Below, in pieces: positions 1 through 8,541 of a DNA stretch of 64,000 nucleotides. The notes under the pieces are model-generated. The model saw nothing but the letters and a program-made list of their open reading frames with translations. It was not told where the DNA came from and searched no databases. Both the position numbers and the translations under genes were made by a program. This DNA comes from CAVRJC01 sp963721435 (GTDB lineage: Bacteria; Actinomycetota; Acidimicrobiia; IMCC26256; DASPTH01). Within the stretch, counting starts at the first letter, position 1. Every line of letters begins with the position of its first letter. The stretch covers positions 1 to 64,000 of the forward strand of contig CAVRJC010000006.1 of NCBI GenBank assembly GCA_963721435.1, written 5' to 3'.

Positions 1-59
1 CGTGTCGCGCCAGTGCGGCAGTTCGGTCGTCTCTCCCGGTTCGGTGCCCGGACACTTAA
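1..59. other. Left-edge segment, no gene seen
   Basis: These bases lie downstream of the minus-strand hydrolase-cyclase stop codon. I see no complete reading frame or recognisable signal; they could hold the end of a gene that lies outside the window. Confidence 0.4.
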
Positions 60-1374
60 CTAGTGGCCGGTCACCCGGTAGAGGCGCCAGGTTCCGGGTA
101 CGCCTTTCAGGTCGTGTTCGCCGTGGTCGTGGAGGTCGATGTCGGCGCCAGCGATGAGATCGGCGACGGTGCGCGACACGAGCACTTCTCCTGCTCCGGC
201 ATGAGCGCATACACGCTGGCCGATGTGCACCGAGATTCCTGAGACATCGTCGCCGCGCAAATCGATCTCGCCGGTGTGCAGTCCGGCGCGCACGGAGAGT
301 CCAAGCGCTGAGAGCGTGTCCCGGATCGCGCACGCGCAGCGGATCGCACGCGCCGGCCCGTCGAATGTTGCGAGCACCCCGTCGCCCGTAAACCGGATCA
401 CCTTCCCACCGAACCGGTCGACTTCAGAGCGGGTGAGCGCGTCGTGGGTAGCCATCAGGTTGCGCCATCGTCGATCACCCAGTTGCACGACCTGATCGGT
501 CGAACTGACGAGATCGGTGAACAACACTGTCGCGAGCACCCGATCTGACGTCGGTGCGCTCGGCGCGTCGGTCACGAACTCTTCGACCACGTCCAGCATC
601 AGCGATGAGTCGACGAAGAAGAACGAGTCCTTGCCATCGAACTCGACGAGCCGCGCTCCAGGGATGTGATCCGCGACGAAACGGCAGCGCTCGGCGTCTG
701 CGCCGTCCCGGCGGTGTATGACCAGCGTCGGTGCCTGAACCGAGCCGAGCACGCTGCGCACGTCATGGTTGAACAGGGCGCGCAGTCGAACCCGGCGGTC
801 ATTCGGTGGCACCATCAGGCGCTGAGCGCGCCCGAGCCAACGCTCGAATTGCACGTCTCCAACGAGGCTCGGCGCCGGGTTCGTGAAGGTTGGCGGCGCG
901 AGTGCCGCCGCCAGACGCTGCTCGATTTCGGGTTCAGTAAGGCCTTGTGGATAATCATCAGCGCGTCGCCGTCCCGCGACGGTATCGACAAGCACGACTG
1001 CAGCGGTCCGTTCAGGGCGCGTCGCGGCGAACACCAACCCCGCGGGCGCGCCCATCACCAACAACATCACACGTTCACAACCCACCGCGTCAACGACGGA
1101 CACGATGTCATCCACCATCGTCTCCAAGAGCCGACTCTGCGTCGGTGCGATCGCGTCTGATGCGCCGGTACCACGAAAGTCAAGCCAGATGTGACGACTG
1201 AAGGCAGAAAGCCTCTCCAGGAAGTAGACGAGTCGCGGTTCTTCCCACATCGAATCAATCGAAAAGATGGAAAGTGCGCACCACCAACACATCGACAGAG
1301 CCGTGCCCGACTACCTGATACGCGACCTGATCGCCGCGACTCGACAGCGCAAACCGGGTCTCGGGAATCTCCAT
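60..1374 (-). CDS. Alpha/beta-hydrolase-class III adenylate cyclase fusion, apparent frameshift
   Basis: The N-terminal two thirds is an alpha/beta-hydrolase fold and the C-terminal ~160 residues a class III nucleotidyl cyclase domain (FTDLVSST and FTGDG give the two metal-binding Asp; the GVPGTW tail closes it). The normal start is ATG at 1374 (MEIPETRFALSS..., family-typical), but that frame hits a stop near 1259 and must gain a frame correction at the A4 run 1262-1265 to enter the long downstream frame. The hydrolase domain looks dead: the position of the GxSxG serine holds Val (VMGAPAG) and the histidine position holds Ser (GKDSFF). In the cyclase the purine-selecting Lys is Arg and the transition-state Asn is His. 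It is divergent to a paralogue at 1508. It may be a ligand-sensing, weakly active or inactive cyclase; family assignment is firm, activity is not. Confidence 0.8.
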
Positions 1375-1507
1375 CGGCCCCCCACGCGCTACAAACGATG
1401 CAGAAGTACAGGATGCCCGATCCCACGACGCCAGTGCGGCATCAGCTTATGGCGCGCCGGTCAAGCGCCTCGGTCGCGAGAGCGTCGGACCAACCCCGCG
1501 TTGGTCG
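1375..1507. promoter_or_regulatory. Divergent promoter region between two hydrolase-cyclase genes
   Basis: A 133-bp gap separates the divergent starts at 1374 and 1508. It must carry promoters for both paralogues, but no convincing -10/-35 pair or palindrome stands out by eye. Confidence 0.4.
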
Positions 1508-2881
1508 ATGGTCCGGCGATTCTGCGAAGCTCTGCACGTGGACACGGCCCCGAAGACCCGGTACGCCCGAAACGGAGGGGTTCACCTCGCGTATCAGGAG
1601 CTCGGCGAGGGGGCGCTCGACATCGTCGAGATCGAGAGCTGGGTCCACCACGTCGAGGCGTTCTGGGCCGTTCCCGAGCTCGCCCGCCAGCGCCGACGAC
1701 TGGCGGCCATCGGGCGTTTGATCATGCTCGACCGTCGGGGTACCGGCCTCTCGGATCCGGTGGCGCTCGACCGGCTGCCCGACCTGGAGACCCAGGTGGA
1801 GGACGTCATCGCGGTGATGGATGCCGCGGGCTGCGAGCAGGCCGCGATCCTCGGGTTCACCGATGGGGGCGCGCTCGCGCTGCACCTCGCCGCGGCGTAC
1901 CCCGAACGGTGTCGGGCGCTCGTGCTCTGGAACACGGCCGCCCGATTGATGCAGGGTGTCGACTACCCCTGGGGTGCGCCCGAGCGCGTGCTCCTCGACC
2001 TGGTGGAACGCCAATCAGCTGACTGGGCCGACGGCAACCCCGGGCACTTCCGCATGCTCGTGCCGAGTCGCGCCGACGACGAGCGTTTCGCCGCAGAGTG
2101 GATGCAGCTGGGCCGGAGCGCGGTCTCACCGGGTGCTGTCGCGCACTACTTCCGCCAGGCGGTGTCGGTCGACGTCCGTGACCTTCTCCCGCGGGTCGCA
2201 GCGCCGACGCTCGTGCTGCAACGCGCGCAAGGCCCGATCGTCAGCAGCGAAATGGGACGCTACGTCGCCGACCACATCCCGCGCGCACGGTACGTGGAGA
2301 TCGACGGCATTGACCACCTCTGGTTCACGGAGCAAGCAGACGAGGTGGTCGACGAGATCGGAGAGTTCTTAACCGGTGGGCGCACCGCGTCCGATCCCGA
2401 CCGGCGGCTGGCCACGGTCCTCTTCACCGACATCGTGGGCTCCACCGCACAAGCCGCCGAGCTCGGCGACACCCGATGGCGAGCGCTGCTCGACCGACAC
2501 GACCAGATCGTGCGCGGCGAGCTCACCCGCTTCGGCGGCGAGGAGGTCGACTCGGCAGGCGACGGCTTCCTCTCGACCTTCGACGGACCGGCACGCGCGA
2601 TTCGGTGCGCGGCAGCAATGTCGGACACGCTCTCGGGAATCGGGCTCGCGATCCGCGCCGGGGTACACACCGGCGAGGTCGAGGTGCGGGGCCATCAGAT
2701 CGGCGGTCTCGCGGTGCACATCGGCGCGCGGGTCGCCGCGACGGGCAACGGCGGGGAGATCGTCGTGTCGAGCACCGTGAAGGAACTGATGGCCGGATCG
2801 GAGCTGACGTTCCTCGATCGCGGAGAGCACGAGCTCAAGGGCGTCCCGGGAACCTGGCGCCTCTACGTCGTGAAGCGCTGA
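1508..2881 (+). CDS. Alpha/beta-hydrolase-class III adenylate cyclase fusion
   Basis: This 457-residue protein has an alpha/beta-hydrolase domain (about residues 15-285) followed by a class III cyclase domain (about 300-455; FTDIVGST and SAGDG supply metal Asp). In-frame GTG at 1538 is an alternative start that gives the family-typical VDTAPKTRYARNG N-terminus. The hydrolase nucleophile position is Thr (GFTDGG instead of GxSxGG), while the histidine (GIDHLW) is kept. In the cyclase the Lys that selects adenine is Asp and the conserved Asn is His, so canonical cAMP synthesis is doubtful. It is a divergent paralogue of 60-1374. A role in cyclic-nucleotide or ligand signalling is an inference; a cNMP-binding protein lies at 16236. 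Confidence 0.85.
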   Translation: MVRRFCEALHVDTAPKTRYARNGGVHLAYQELGEGALDIVEIESWVHHVEAFWAVPELARQRRRLAAIGRLIMLDRRGTGLSDPVALDRLPDLETQVEDVIAVMDAAGCEQAAILGFTDGGALALHLAAAYPERCRALVLWNTAARLMQGVDYPWGAPERVLLDLVERQSADWADGNPGHFRMLVPSRADDERFAAEWMQLGRSAVSPGAVAHYFRQAVSVDVRDLLPRVAAPTLVLQRAQGPIVSSEMGRYVADHIPRARYVEIDGIDHLWFTEQADEVVDEIGEFLTGGRTASDPDRRLATVLFTDIVGSTAQAAELGDTRWRALLDRHDQIVRGELTRFGGEEVDSAGDGFLSTFDGPARAIRCAAAMSDTLSGIGLAIRAGVHTGEVEVRGHQIGGLAVHIGARVAATGNGGEIVVSSTVKELMAGSELTFLDRGEHELKGVPGTWRLYVVKR

Positions 2882-3332
2882 CGGCGACCTCGGGCGAGCC
2901 GAGATCAGGCGGCCACCCCGATTCTCTCGCTACGTCAGATTCCTTCGCCACACAGTGGCTCAGCTCCGCACGCCCAAGTATTGCCGGAGACCAGCCTGAT
3001 CGGAACGGTCGCACATGTAAGCAACACCGGCTCGGGGGATCCACTTCGGGTTCGGGGTTCCGGGGTTGCATTGTCATCCCGGCTGGTTCGGGTGGTGGCG
3101 TTGAGAAGCGCACTGAGGGAGGTCTTGGGCCTGGCCTCGTCAATCTGATCGTCACACCTGACCCGGCCACGGATGCCCCGCATGAGGGAAGTGGATCGAC
3201 TCGGTTGAGGTCGGATTCGTTTGCAGCACATGAGTGGGTGCCGCGGTTTGGGCGGTGTCCTTGGGACCGTGGCCGAACGTGAAGCGTCGCTTCTCGAGCG
3301 AGCCGGTGACAACGGACAACCGAGGAGACGAC
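2882..3332 (+). ncRNA. Candidate IS110 bridge-RNA-encoding left end
   Basis: Between the cyclase stop and the transposase start lie about 450 bp with no supportable gene. In the IS110 group of this family the region upstream of the transposase encodes a structured bridge RNA that specifies donor and target DNA. The segment contains G/T-rich near-repeats (TTCGGGTTCGGGGTTCCGGGG near 3046) and short inverted repeats that could fold. This is inferred from position and family only; the RNA limits and guide loops are not identified. Confidence 0.35.
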
Positions 3333-4763
3333 ATGAAGCACAGACGCCTGGTCGGCATCGATCTGGGAATCGCGTCCGCGCACACGGTGCGTGTGCTCGA
3401 TGGTGAGGGCACCACGTTGGCGAAGCGCAAGGCGTTGCCGACGGTGGAGAGCCTGACCGAGATCGAGACTGCCGCGTTGGAGGGCACACCGGCGGGGTCG
3501 CGCCTGGAGGTGGTGATCGAGCCGACCGGGCCGGCGTGGTTACCGATCGCGGTGTTCTTTTCGAGCCGCGGGCATCTGGTGTATCGGGTGAGCTCAGCGG
3601 AGTCGGCAGACCTGCGCCGCTATCTGTCCAAGCACGTCAAGACCAACGGCATCGACGCGGACACCTTGGCGCGCGTCCCGTTGTTCCATCCCGCCGGCGT
3701 GCAGCCACTCGTCCTGATCGGGGCCGAAGCGGCGGCGTTGGATCGTCGGGTGCGTGCTGCTGATCGACTGACTCGCGACATCGCGGAACGTAAGACCCGC
3801 ATCAAGGCGCTGGTCCGCCAGCTGATGCCGATGAGCCCGCTCGCCGGCAAGATCACCAACGCCGATCTCACGGTGCTGGAGCGGTGGGCGGACCCGAACC
3901 TGCTGGTCAAAGCAGGAATCAAGCGTCTCGCCACGGTGATCGCCAAAGCGTCGAACAACCATTCTGGTGTCGAGCGCGCCCAGGAATGGCTCGCCGCTGC
4001 TCACGCGGCGATCGATCTCTACGCCGCTCACCCTGCCGTCGCGTTCGGAGATCTCGCCGCGGAGGTCGCAACCGAGGTGCGCCTCTTGCGCGTGACCCAG
4101 ACCGAGCTGGCCGTGCACGCCGCTGAACGTGAGGCCGCCTATCGATGGGTGGATCCCGGTGGTCTCGCTCGGAGCCTGCCCGGGCTCGCCGACATCGGCG
4201 GACCCGCGCTCGTCGCCGCGATGGGCGACCCGGCCCGCTTCGCCAAGGGCAAGCAGTTCCGCTCCTTCACCGGGCTCGTTCCCAAAGCATCCGAGACCGG
4301 CGACACCGACCGCAAGGGCCAGACCATGTCCAAGGCCGGGTCATCGCTGCTACGCACCACCCTGGTGCGCGCCGCCGACACCGCCCGCAAACAAGACCCG
4401 CAGCTTGCGCGGATCTACTACGTGCAGATGGTCGAGCGCGGCAAGAACCACCTCGGCGCGCTCTGCGTCGTCGCCGCGAACCTCGCCGAGCGAGCATGGA
4501 CCGTCATGAACCGCCGGATGCCTTACGTGATCTGCGACACCGACGGCACGCCCGTCACATCCGAGAAAGCAACCGCGATCATCGCGCAACACTGGACCGT
4601 GCCCACCGACGTTCGCGCTCGACGCCGCAACAAGAAGGGGAAGGCCCCCCAAGCCATCTCAACGAGACGACACCAACGGGGCGACCTCCCCCACAGCGCA
4701 TGGTCAACCGCCCACGACCGCGACGTCAACAGCGACACTCGCCATCAACGACTCATCGCTTGA
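3333..4763 (+). CDS. IS110-family transposase (DEDD/RuvC-like N-domain, Transposase_20 C-domain)
   Basis: The 476-residue recombinase moves the element and probably works with an RNA guide. The N-terminal RuvC-like domain shows the DEDD residues Asp10 (GIDLG), Glu63 (VIEPTG), Asp108 and Asp110 (GIDADT). The C-terminal domain from about residue 280 has the LPGLADIG...FRSFTGLVPKAS...SKAG pattern of Transposase_20, which carries the catalytic Ser in this family. I chose ATG 3333 because it follows a good GAGGAG ribosome site; an upstream in-frame ATG at 3234 lies in non-conserved sequence. Length fits an intact, possibly active enzyme, although the basic tail after about residue 430 is variable. 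Confidence 0.92.
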   Translation: MKHRRLVGIDLGIASAHTVRVLDGEGTTLAKRKALPTVESLTEIETAALEGTPAGSRLEVVIEPTGPAWLPIAVFFSSRGHLVYRVSSAESADLRRYLSKHVKTNGIDADTLARVPLFHPAGVQPLVLIGAEAAALDRRVRAADRLTRDIAERKTRIKALVRQLMPMSPLAGKITNADLTVLERWADPNLLVKAGIKRLATVIAKASNNHSGVERAQEWLAAAHAAIDLYAAHPAVAFGDLAAEVATEVRLLRVTQTELAVHAAEREAAYRWVDPGGLARSLPGLADIGGPALVAAMGDPARFAKGKQFRSFTGLVPKASETGDTDRKGQTMSKAGSSLLRTTLVRAADTARKQDPQLARIYYVQMVERGKNHLGALCVVAANLAERAWTVMNRRMPYVICDTDGTPVTSEKATAIIAQHWTVPTDVRARRRNKKGKAPQAISTRRHQRGDLPHSAWSTAHDRDVNSDTRHQRLIA

Positions 4764-4909
4764 CACCCGATCCGGCATAGGGAATCAGATTGCCCTGAAT
4801 CCGGAGCGGTTACGCGTGCGGCTTCGGGCGGGTTTCGTCGCGACAGAGCATCAGTTCGGGCGTGTGCGATTGGACGTCGGCTTGTGTAGATCGCCTCAAG
4901 GAGAACACG
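4764..4909. other. Right flank of the IS element, no gene
   Basis: This stretch holds the probable right end of the insertion sequence. No coding frame with family-like composition is visible. It shares the heptamer TCAGATT (4785) with the left flank (2935), which is too short to define the ends. Confidence 0.35.
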
Positions 4910-5173
4910 TCACTCCGTGTCGATCAGGAACCAAATGGCTCCCGTACCGGGGAGATAGACAAACGATCCGATCACCTCGAAGGCAGCGGTCGTCTCATTG
5001 GGGAAGCTGAACGTCGGGTACGCCCACCCGTCCACGATCTTGAGACACGGGTCGGGGGATTCGCCTTCGGGGTGACCCCGTGCCCGGTAGCCCCACGCGC
5101 CATCGATGCGAAACCACGGGTTCCGAGATCGTCCATCAGGATGACCATCGGCCGGAAACCAGTAGGTCGTCAC
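4910..5173 (-). CDS. Small hypothetical protein with GTG start
   Basis: An 87-codon frame on the minus strand begins with GTG at 5173 and is open further upstream to a stop near 5265 without another good start. Its composition is protein-like for this genome, rich in Trp, Phe, Tyr and Gly (NPWFRIDGAWGY, LPGTGAIWFLIDTE) rather than the Arg/Ala/Pro-rich look of antisense frames. I recognise no family. It could also be the C-terminal remnant of a gene cut by the neighbouring insertion sequence. Confidence 0.35.
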   Translation of the reverse strand: MTTYWFPADGHPDGRSRNPWFRIDGAWGYRARGHPEGESPDPCLKIVDGWAYPTFSFPNETTAAFEVIGSFVYLPGTGAIWFLIDTE

Positions 5174-5361
5174 GCATACAGAGAACGCCCGCGCATCGAT
5201 CTTTGCAAGAGGAGAAGTCCTAGCGGCGATGTACCCGTTGGCGCATTCGCGCTGCTACACAGGCACGCGAATCGAATGCCCAATCCGGTGCCGCACGGCT
5301 TCGGCCGTTATGCACGACGCGAGAGTCGGCAGGGAGGTGGACCTGGACACGGCTCGTACTT
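5174..5361. other. Non-coding gap upstream of the acyl-CoA dehydrogenase operon
   Basis: No supportable gene on either strand. The minus frame of the small hypothetical protein stays open into this region as far as about 5265. The right part borders the operator-like dyad at 5362. Confidence 0.35.
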
Positions 5362-5384
5362 TCTGACGGGCCATCAGATAGCCT
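5362..5384 (+). promoter_or_regulatory. Operator-like dyad TCTGA-N7-TCAGA with adjacent TAGCCT -10-like box
   Basis: The sequence TCTGACGGGCCATCAGA (5362-5378) is an imperfect inverted repeat, immediately followed by TAGCCT (5379-5384). The ATG of the acyl-CoA dehydrogenase lies only nine bases further on and has no ribosome site, so a leaderless transcript is likely. The same arm sequence and spacing, again followed by TAGCCT, occur at 30699 before the aldehyde dehydrogenase operon. A TetR-family regulator (8542) in this operon is a candidate binder. Confidence 0.45.
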
Positions 5385-5393
5385 CGCTGCCGC

Positions 5394-6581
5394 ATGGATC
5401 TCCGGTACACCGAGGAAGAAGCGGCATTCCGCGCCGAGGTGCGCGCCTGGCTGGCGGAGGTCCTCCCGTCAGTGCCGCCCGAGCCCGATCGCAACGACTG
5501 GGCCGCCCGCCGGGTCTACGACATGGGCTGGCAGCGCATGCTCTACGACGCCGGCTACGCGGGCATCAACTGGCCCAAGGAGTACGGCGGTCGCGGGGCC
5601 ACCCCCACCGAGCACCTCATCTTCCTCGAGGAGACCGAGCGCGCCCGCGCCCCCTACGTCGGCATGAACTTCGTCGGCCAACTGCACGCGGGCCCCACCC
5701 TCGTGGTCGAGGCCACGCCCGAGCAGAAGGCCTTCCACCTCCCCGGCATCCTCAAGGGTGAGCACGTGTGGTGCCAGGGCTTCTCCGAGCCCAACGCGGG
5801 CTCCGACCTCGCCAGCCTCCGCTGCAAGGCCGAGCGCGACGGCGACGACTACGTCATCAACGGCCAGAAGATCTGGACGAGCTACGGCCACGTCGCCGAG
5901 TTCTGCGAGATGCTCGTGCGCACCGACTTCGACGTCCCGAAGCACAAGGGCATCACGTGGCTCATCGTGCCGATGGACCGACCCGGCATCGACATCCGCC
6001 CGCTCCTCACCATGGAGGGGTCGTCGGAGTTCTGCGAGGTGTTCTTCGACGACGTGCGCGTCCCCGTCGCGAACCGCGTGGGTGACGAGAACGACGGCTG
6101 GCGCGTCGCCAACGTCACGCTGAGCTTCGAGCGGGGCACCGCGTTCGTGTCCGACGTGCTGCAGACGCAGGTGCTCGTGCGCGACCTTGCCGAGCTCGCA
6201 CGCAAGATCACGACTCGCGGCGCGACCAGGTGGGAGGACGCGGGGCTCCGTCGCGACCTCGGCAAGATCGCGGCCGAGCTCGACGCGCTCTGGGCGCTCA
6301 CCAAGCGCAACATCTCGCAGGCGCAGCGCACCGGCCTCGTCGGCCCCGGCGGCAGCGCGTTCAAGCTCGCGTTCACCGAGCTGCGCAACCGGCTCGGTGA
6401 CCTCGCCATGCACCTCCTCGACCGCGCGTCGCTGAGCCTCGACGACATCGACGACATCCGCGTCGACGAGCAGATGCGCGGCCGGTTCTGGGCCCTCTCC
6501 ATGACCATCGCGGCGGGCACGTCGCAGGTGCAGCGCAACATCGTCGCCGAGCGCGTGCTCGGCCTCCCGCGGGATCGCTAG
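5394..6581 (+). CDS. Acyl-CoA dehydrogenase, large-subunit FadE type
   Basis: The 395-residue flavoenzyme would introduce the alpha,beta double bond into an acyl-CoA thioester. Visible motifs are WCQGFSEPNAGSDLAS (FAD/substrate loop, about residues 123-138), INGQKIWTS, and the C-terminal QRNIVAERVLGLPR. There is no Glu at the MCAD-type C-terminal base position (AAGTSQ instead of YEGTSQ); Glu246 in SFERG sits where isovaleryl-CoA and actinobacterial ChsE-type enzymes place theirs. The next gene (10 bp on) encodes a second, shorter dehydrogenase, so a heteromeric alpha/beta enzyme as in actinobacterial steroid side-chain oxidation is likely. No ribosome site precedes the ATG. Confidence 0.92.
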   Translation: MDLRYTEEEAAFRAEVRAWLAEVLPSVPPEPDRNDWAARRVYDMGWQRMLYDAGYAGINWPKEYGGRGATPTEHLIFLEETERARAPYVGMNFVGQLHAGPTLVVEATPEQKAFHLPGILKGEHVWCQGFSEPNAGSDLASLRCKAERDGDDYVINGQKIWTSYGHVAEFCEMLVRTDFDVPKHKGITWLIVPMDRPGIDIRPLLTMEGSSEFCEVFFDDVRVPVANRVGDENDGWRVANVTLSFERGTAFVSDVLQTQVLVRDLAELARKITTRGATRWEDAGLRRDLGKIAAELDALWALTKRNISQAQRTGLVGPGGSAFKLAFTELRNRLGDLAMHLLDRASLSLDDIDDIRVDEQMRGRFWALSMTIAAGTSQVQRNIVAERVLGLPRDR

Positions 6582-6590
6582 GACGCACCA

Positions 6591-7559
6591 GTGGACTTCG
6601 AGCTCACCACCGACCAGGTCGACCTCCAGGAAGGGATGCGGTCGTTCGTCGACGGCCGCTTCCCGATCGACTTCGTGCGCGCGATCGAAGACGGCGGTGG
6701 TCGTCTCGACCGGGCGAGATGGCAGGAGCTCGGCGAGACCGGCGTGTTCTCGCTGCGCCTGCCCGAAGCCGACGGCGGGCTCGAGCTCGGCGTCTCCGAA
6801 GCGGTGCTCGTGTTCGAGGAGCTGGGCCGTGCGATCGTGCCCGGACCGCTCGTCGCGAGTCACCTCGCGGCCGAGCTCATCCCCGAAGCCGCCACGGGCG
6901 AGCAGATCGTCGGCATGCTCGAGCCGTCGGTGCCGGTCATCATGGTCGAGTTCCTCGACGACCTCGACGTGCTGCTCGTGCTCGGCCCCGGCGGCGTGCA
7001 CCGTGTCGACCCCGCCGAGCTGACGACGCGGAACGTCGACCGCCCGCTCGACCCGCTCTCGCCGGTGCGCATCGTCACCGGCGACATCCCCACGGGCGAG
7101 CTGATCGCCGGGCCCGAGGTCGCGCACCGCTTGCTCCTCACCGGCGCGGTGCTCACCGGTGGCCTGCAGGTCGGGATCGCCGACCGCGCCGTCGAGCTCG
7201 CGACGGCGTACGCGAAGGAGCGCGAGCAGTTCGGGCGCGCCATCGGCTCGTTCCAGGCGATCAAGCACCTCATCGCCGACATGTTCGTGAAGGCCGCGGT
7301 CGCGCGTGCGGGAGTCGAGAGCGCGGCGTGCGCGCTCGACGGCCGGAGTGACGACGACCCTGTGCGCGCGGCGTCCTCGGCGAAGATCATGGCCGACGAA
7401 GCTGCACGCTTCTGCGCCCGCACGTGCATCCAGGTGCACGGCGGCATCGGGTACACGTGGGAAGTCGACGTGCAACGGTTCTGGAAGCGGGCGTGCGTGC
7501 TCGACACGCATTTCGGCACCCTCGAGGAGCACGCCGAAGTCGTCGCGTCCACGCTCTGA
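6591..7559 (+). CDS. Acyl-CoA dehydrogenase, short beta-subunit type
   Basis: The GTG-initiated 322-residue protein is shorter than a standard acyl-CoA dehydrogenase (about 380). It keeps the N-terminal alpha-helical domain and the C-terminal FAD-binding features (REQFGRAIGSFQAIKH about residue 211, QVHGGIGYTWE about 281) but has a reduced middle beta domain and a low-complexity loop (LLVLGPGGVH). This is the look of the small partner in alpha2beta2 dehydrogenases of actinobacteria. It starts ten bases after the stop of the large subunit and probably acts with it. Confidence 0.9.
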   Translation: MDFELTTDQVDLQEGMRSFVDGRFPIDFVRAIEDGGGRLDRARWQELGETGVFSLRLPEADGGLELGVSEAVLVFEELGRAIVPGPLVASHLAAELIPEAATGEQIVGMLEPSVPVIMVEFLDDLDVLLVLGPGGVHRVDPAELTTRNVDRPLDPLSPVRIVTGDIPTGELIAGPEVAHRLLLTGAVLTGGLQVGIADRAVELATAYAKEREQFGRAIGSFQAIKHLIADMFVKAAVARAGVESAACALDGRSDDDPVRAASSAKIMADEAARFCARTCIQVHGGIGYTWEVDVQRFWKRACVLDTHFGTLEEHAEVVASTL

Positions 7560-7614
7560 TCCGACGCGGCGGCACACGTCACCACACACAACCGAGCAAC
7601 GAGGAACGGCATCG

Positions 7615-8517
7615 ATGGGCATCTGTGACGGACGGGTCGTGATCGTGACGGGCGCCGGACGCGGCCTCGGGCGAGCGCACGCGCTCGCGTTCGCGGCCGA
7701 GGGTGCGAAGGTCGTGGTCAACGATCTCGGTGCCACGCTCACCGGCGAGGGCACCGACCTCTCGCCCGCTGCGGAGGTGGTGCAGGAGATCGAGGCTGCA
7801 GGTGGCGAGGCGATCGTGAACGGCGACGACGTGAGCGACTGGGACGCCGCCGGCGCGATGGTGCAGCAGGCGATCGACACGTTCGGCGGCCTCGACACCG
7901 TCGTGTGCAATGCCGGCATCGTGCGCGACCGCATGATCGTGAACATGAGCGTCGAAGAGTGGGACGCGGTGATGCGCGTGCACCTGCGCGGCATGTTCTG
8001 CCCGGTGCGGCACGCGGTCGGCTACTGGCGCGAGCAGCAGAAGGCGGGAACGCCGCGCGCGGCGCGGATCGTCACCACGTCTTCGGGCGCGGGACTGTTC
8101 GGCAGCGTGTCGCAGGCGAACTACTCGGCCGCGAAGGCCGGCATCGCGACGTTCACGATCATCGCGGCCGCCGAGCTCGCGCGTTACGGCGTGCTCGCGA
8201 ACACGATCGCGCCGTCGGCGCGTAGCCGGATGACGGAAGACGCGTTCGCGGAGATGATGGCCAAGCCCGACGACGGCTTCGACGCGATGGACCCCGCCAA
8301 CGTGTCGCCCTTCGTCGTGTGGTTGGGGAGCGGCGAGTGCGACATCAGCGGGCGCGCCTTCGAGATGTCCGGCGGCCAGGTGGGCGTGGTCAACAGCTGG
8401 TCGCGCAACCCCGTCGTCGACAAGGGTCGTCGCTGGGAGCCGTCGGAGGTCGGTGACGCGCTCCGTGACCTCGTGGAGCAGGCACCCGACCCCGTCCCTG
8501 TCTACGGCGCCGGATGA
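7615..8517 (+). CDS. SDR oxidoreductase, 3-hydroxyacyl-CoA dehydrogenase-like
   Basis: The 300-residue classical short-chain dehydrogenase has the NAD(P) motif TGAGRGLG near residue 12, the NAG motif (CNAGIV), a catalytic Ser segment (TTSSGAG) and Tyr170/Lys174 (YSAAK). The AFAAEGAKVVVNDLG pattern and the long C-terminal tail resemble the (3R)-hydroxyacyl-CoA dehydrogenase of multifunctional beta-oxidation enzymes. ATG 7615 follows GAGGAACGG; the upstream extension of the frame overlaps the previous gene and is rejected. It sits with the two dehydrogenase subunits, so a beta-oxidation-like step is likely. Confidence 0.9.
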   Translation: MGICDGRVVIVTGAGRGLGRAHALAFAAEGAKVVVNDLGATLTGEGTDLSPAAEVVQEIEAAGGEAIVNGDDVSDWDAAGAMVQQAIDTFGGLDTVVCNAGIVRDRMIVNMSVEEWDAVMRVHLRGMFCPVRHAVGYWREQQKAGTPRAARIVTTSSGAGLFGSVSQANYSAAKAGIATFTIIAAAELARYGVLANTIAPSARSRMTEDAFAEMMAKPDDGFDAMDPANVSPFVVWLGSGECDISGRAFEMSGGQVGVVNSWSRNPVVDKGRRWEPSEVGDALRDLVEQAPDPVPVYGAG

Positions 8518-8541
8518 CCTCCCCGAAATGACTGGCCGCAC

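Larger units (their letters stand above)
2882..4800 (+). mobile_element. IS110-family insertion sequence (ends not resolved)
   Basis: The element contains an IS110-type DEDD transposase (3333-4763) preceded by about 450 bp without a gene and followed by non-coding DNA. IS110 elements have no long terminal inverted repeats, so the ends cannot be set by eye; the outer limits given are the flanking gene and an approximate right end. No second copy is present in the window. Confidence 0.65.

Noticed and set aside
7..1442. 13-bp repeat CGCCAGTGCGGCA at the window start and near 1430
   Set aside because: A 13-mer match is expected by chance many times in 64 kb of GC-rich DNA.
2935..4791. TCAGATT direct repeats as target-site duplication of the IS element
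   Set aside because: Only 7 bp, likely by chance, and IS110 elements do not usually make such duplications.
5469..7994. 841-codon frame on the minus strand
   Set aside because: Antisense shadow of two acyl-CoA dehydrogenase genes and the SDR; no domain, low-complexity composition.
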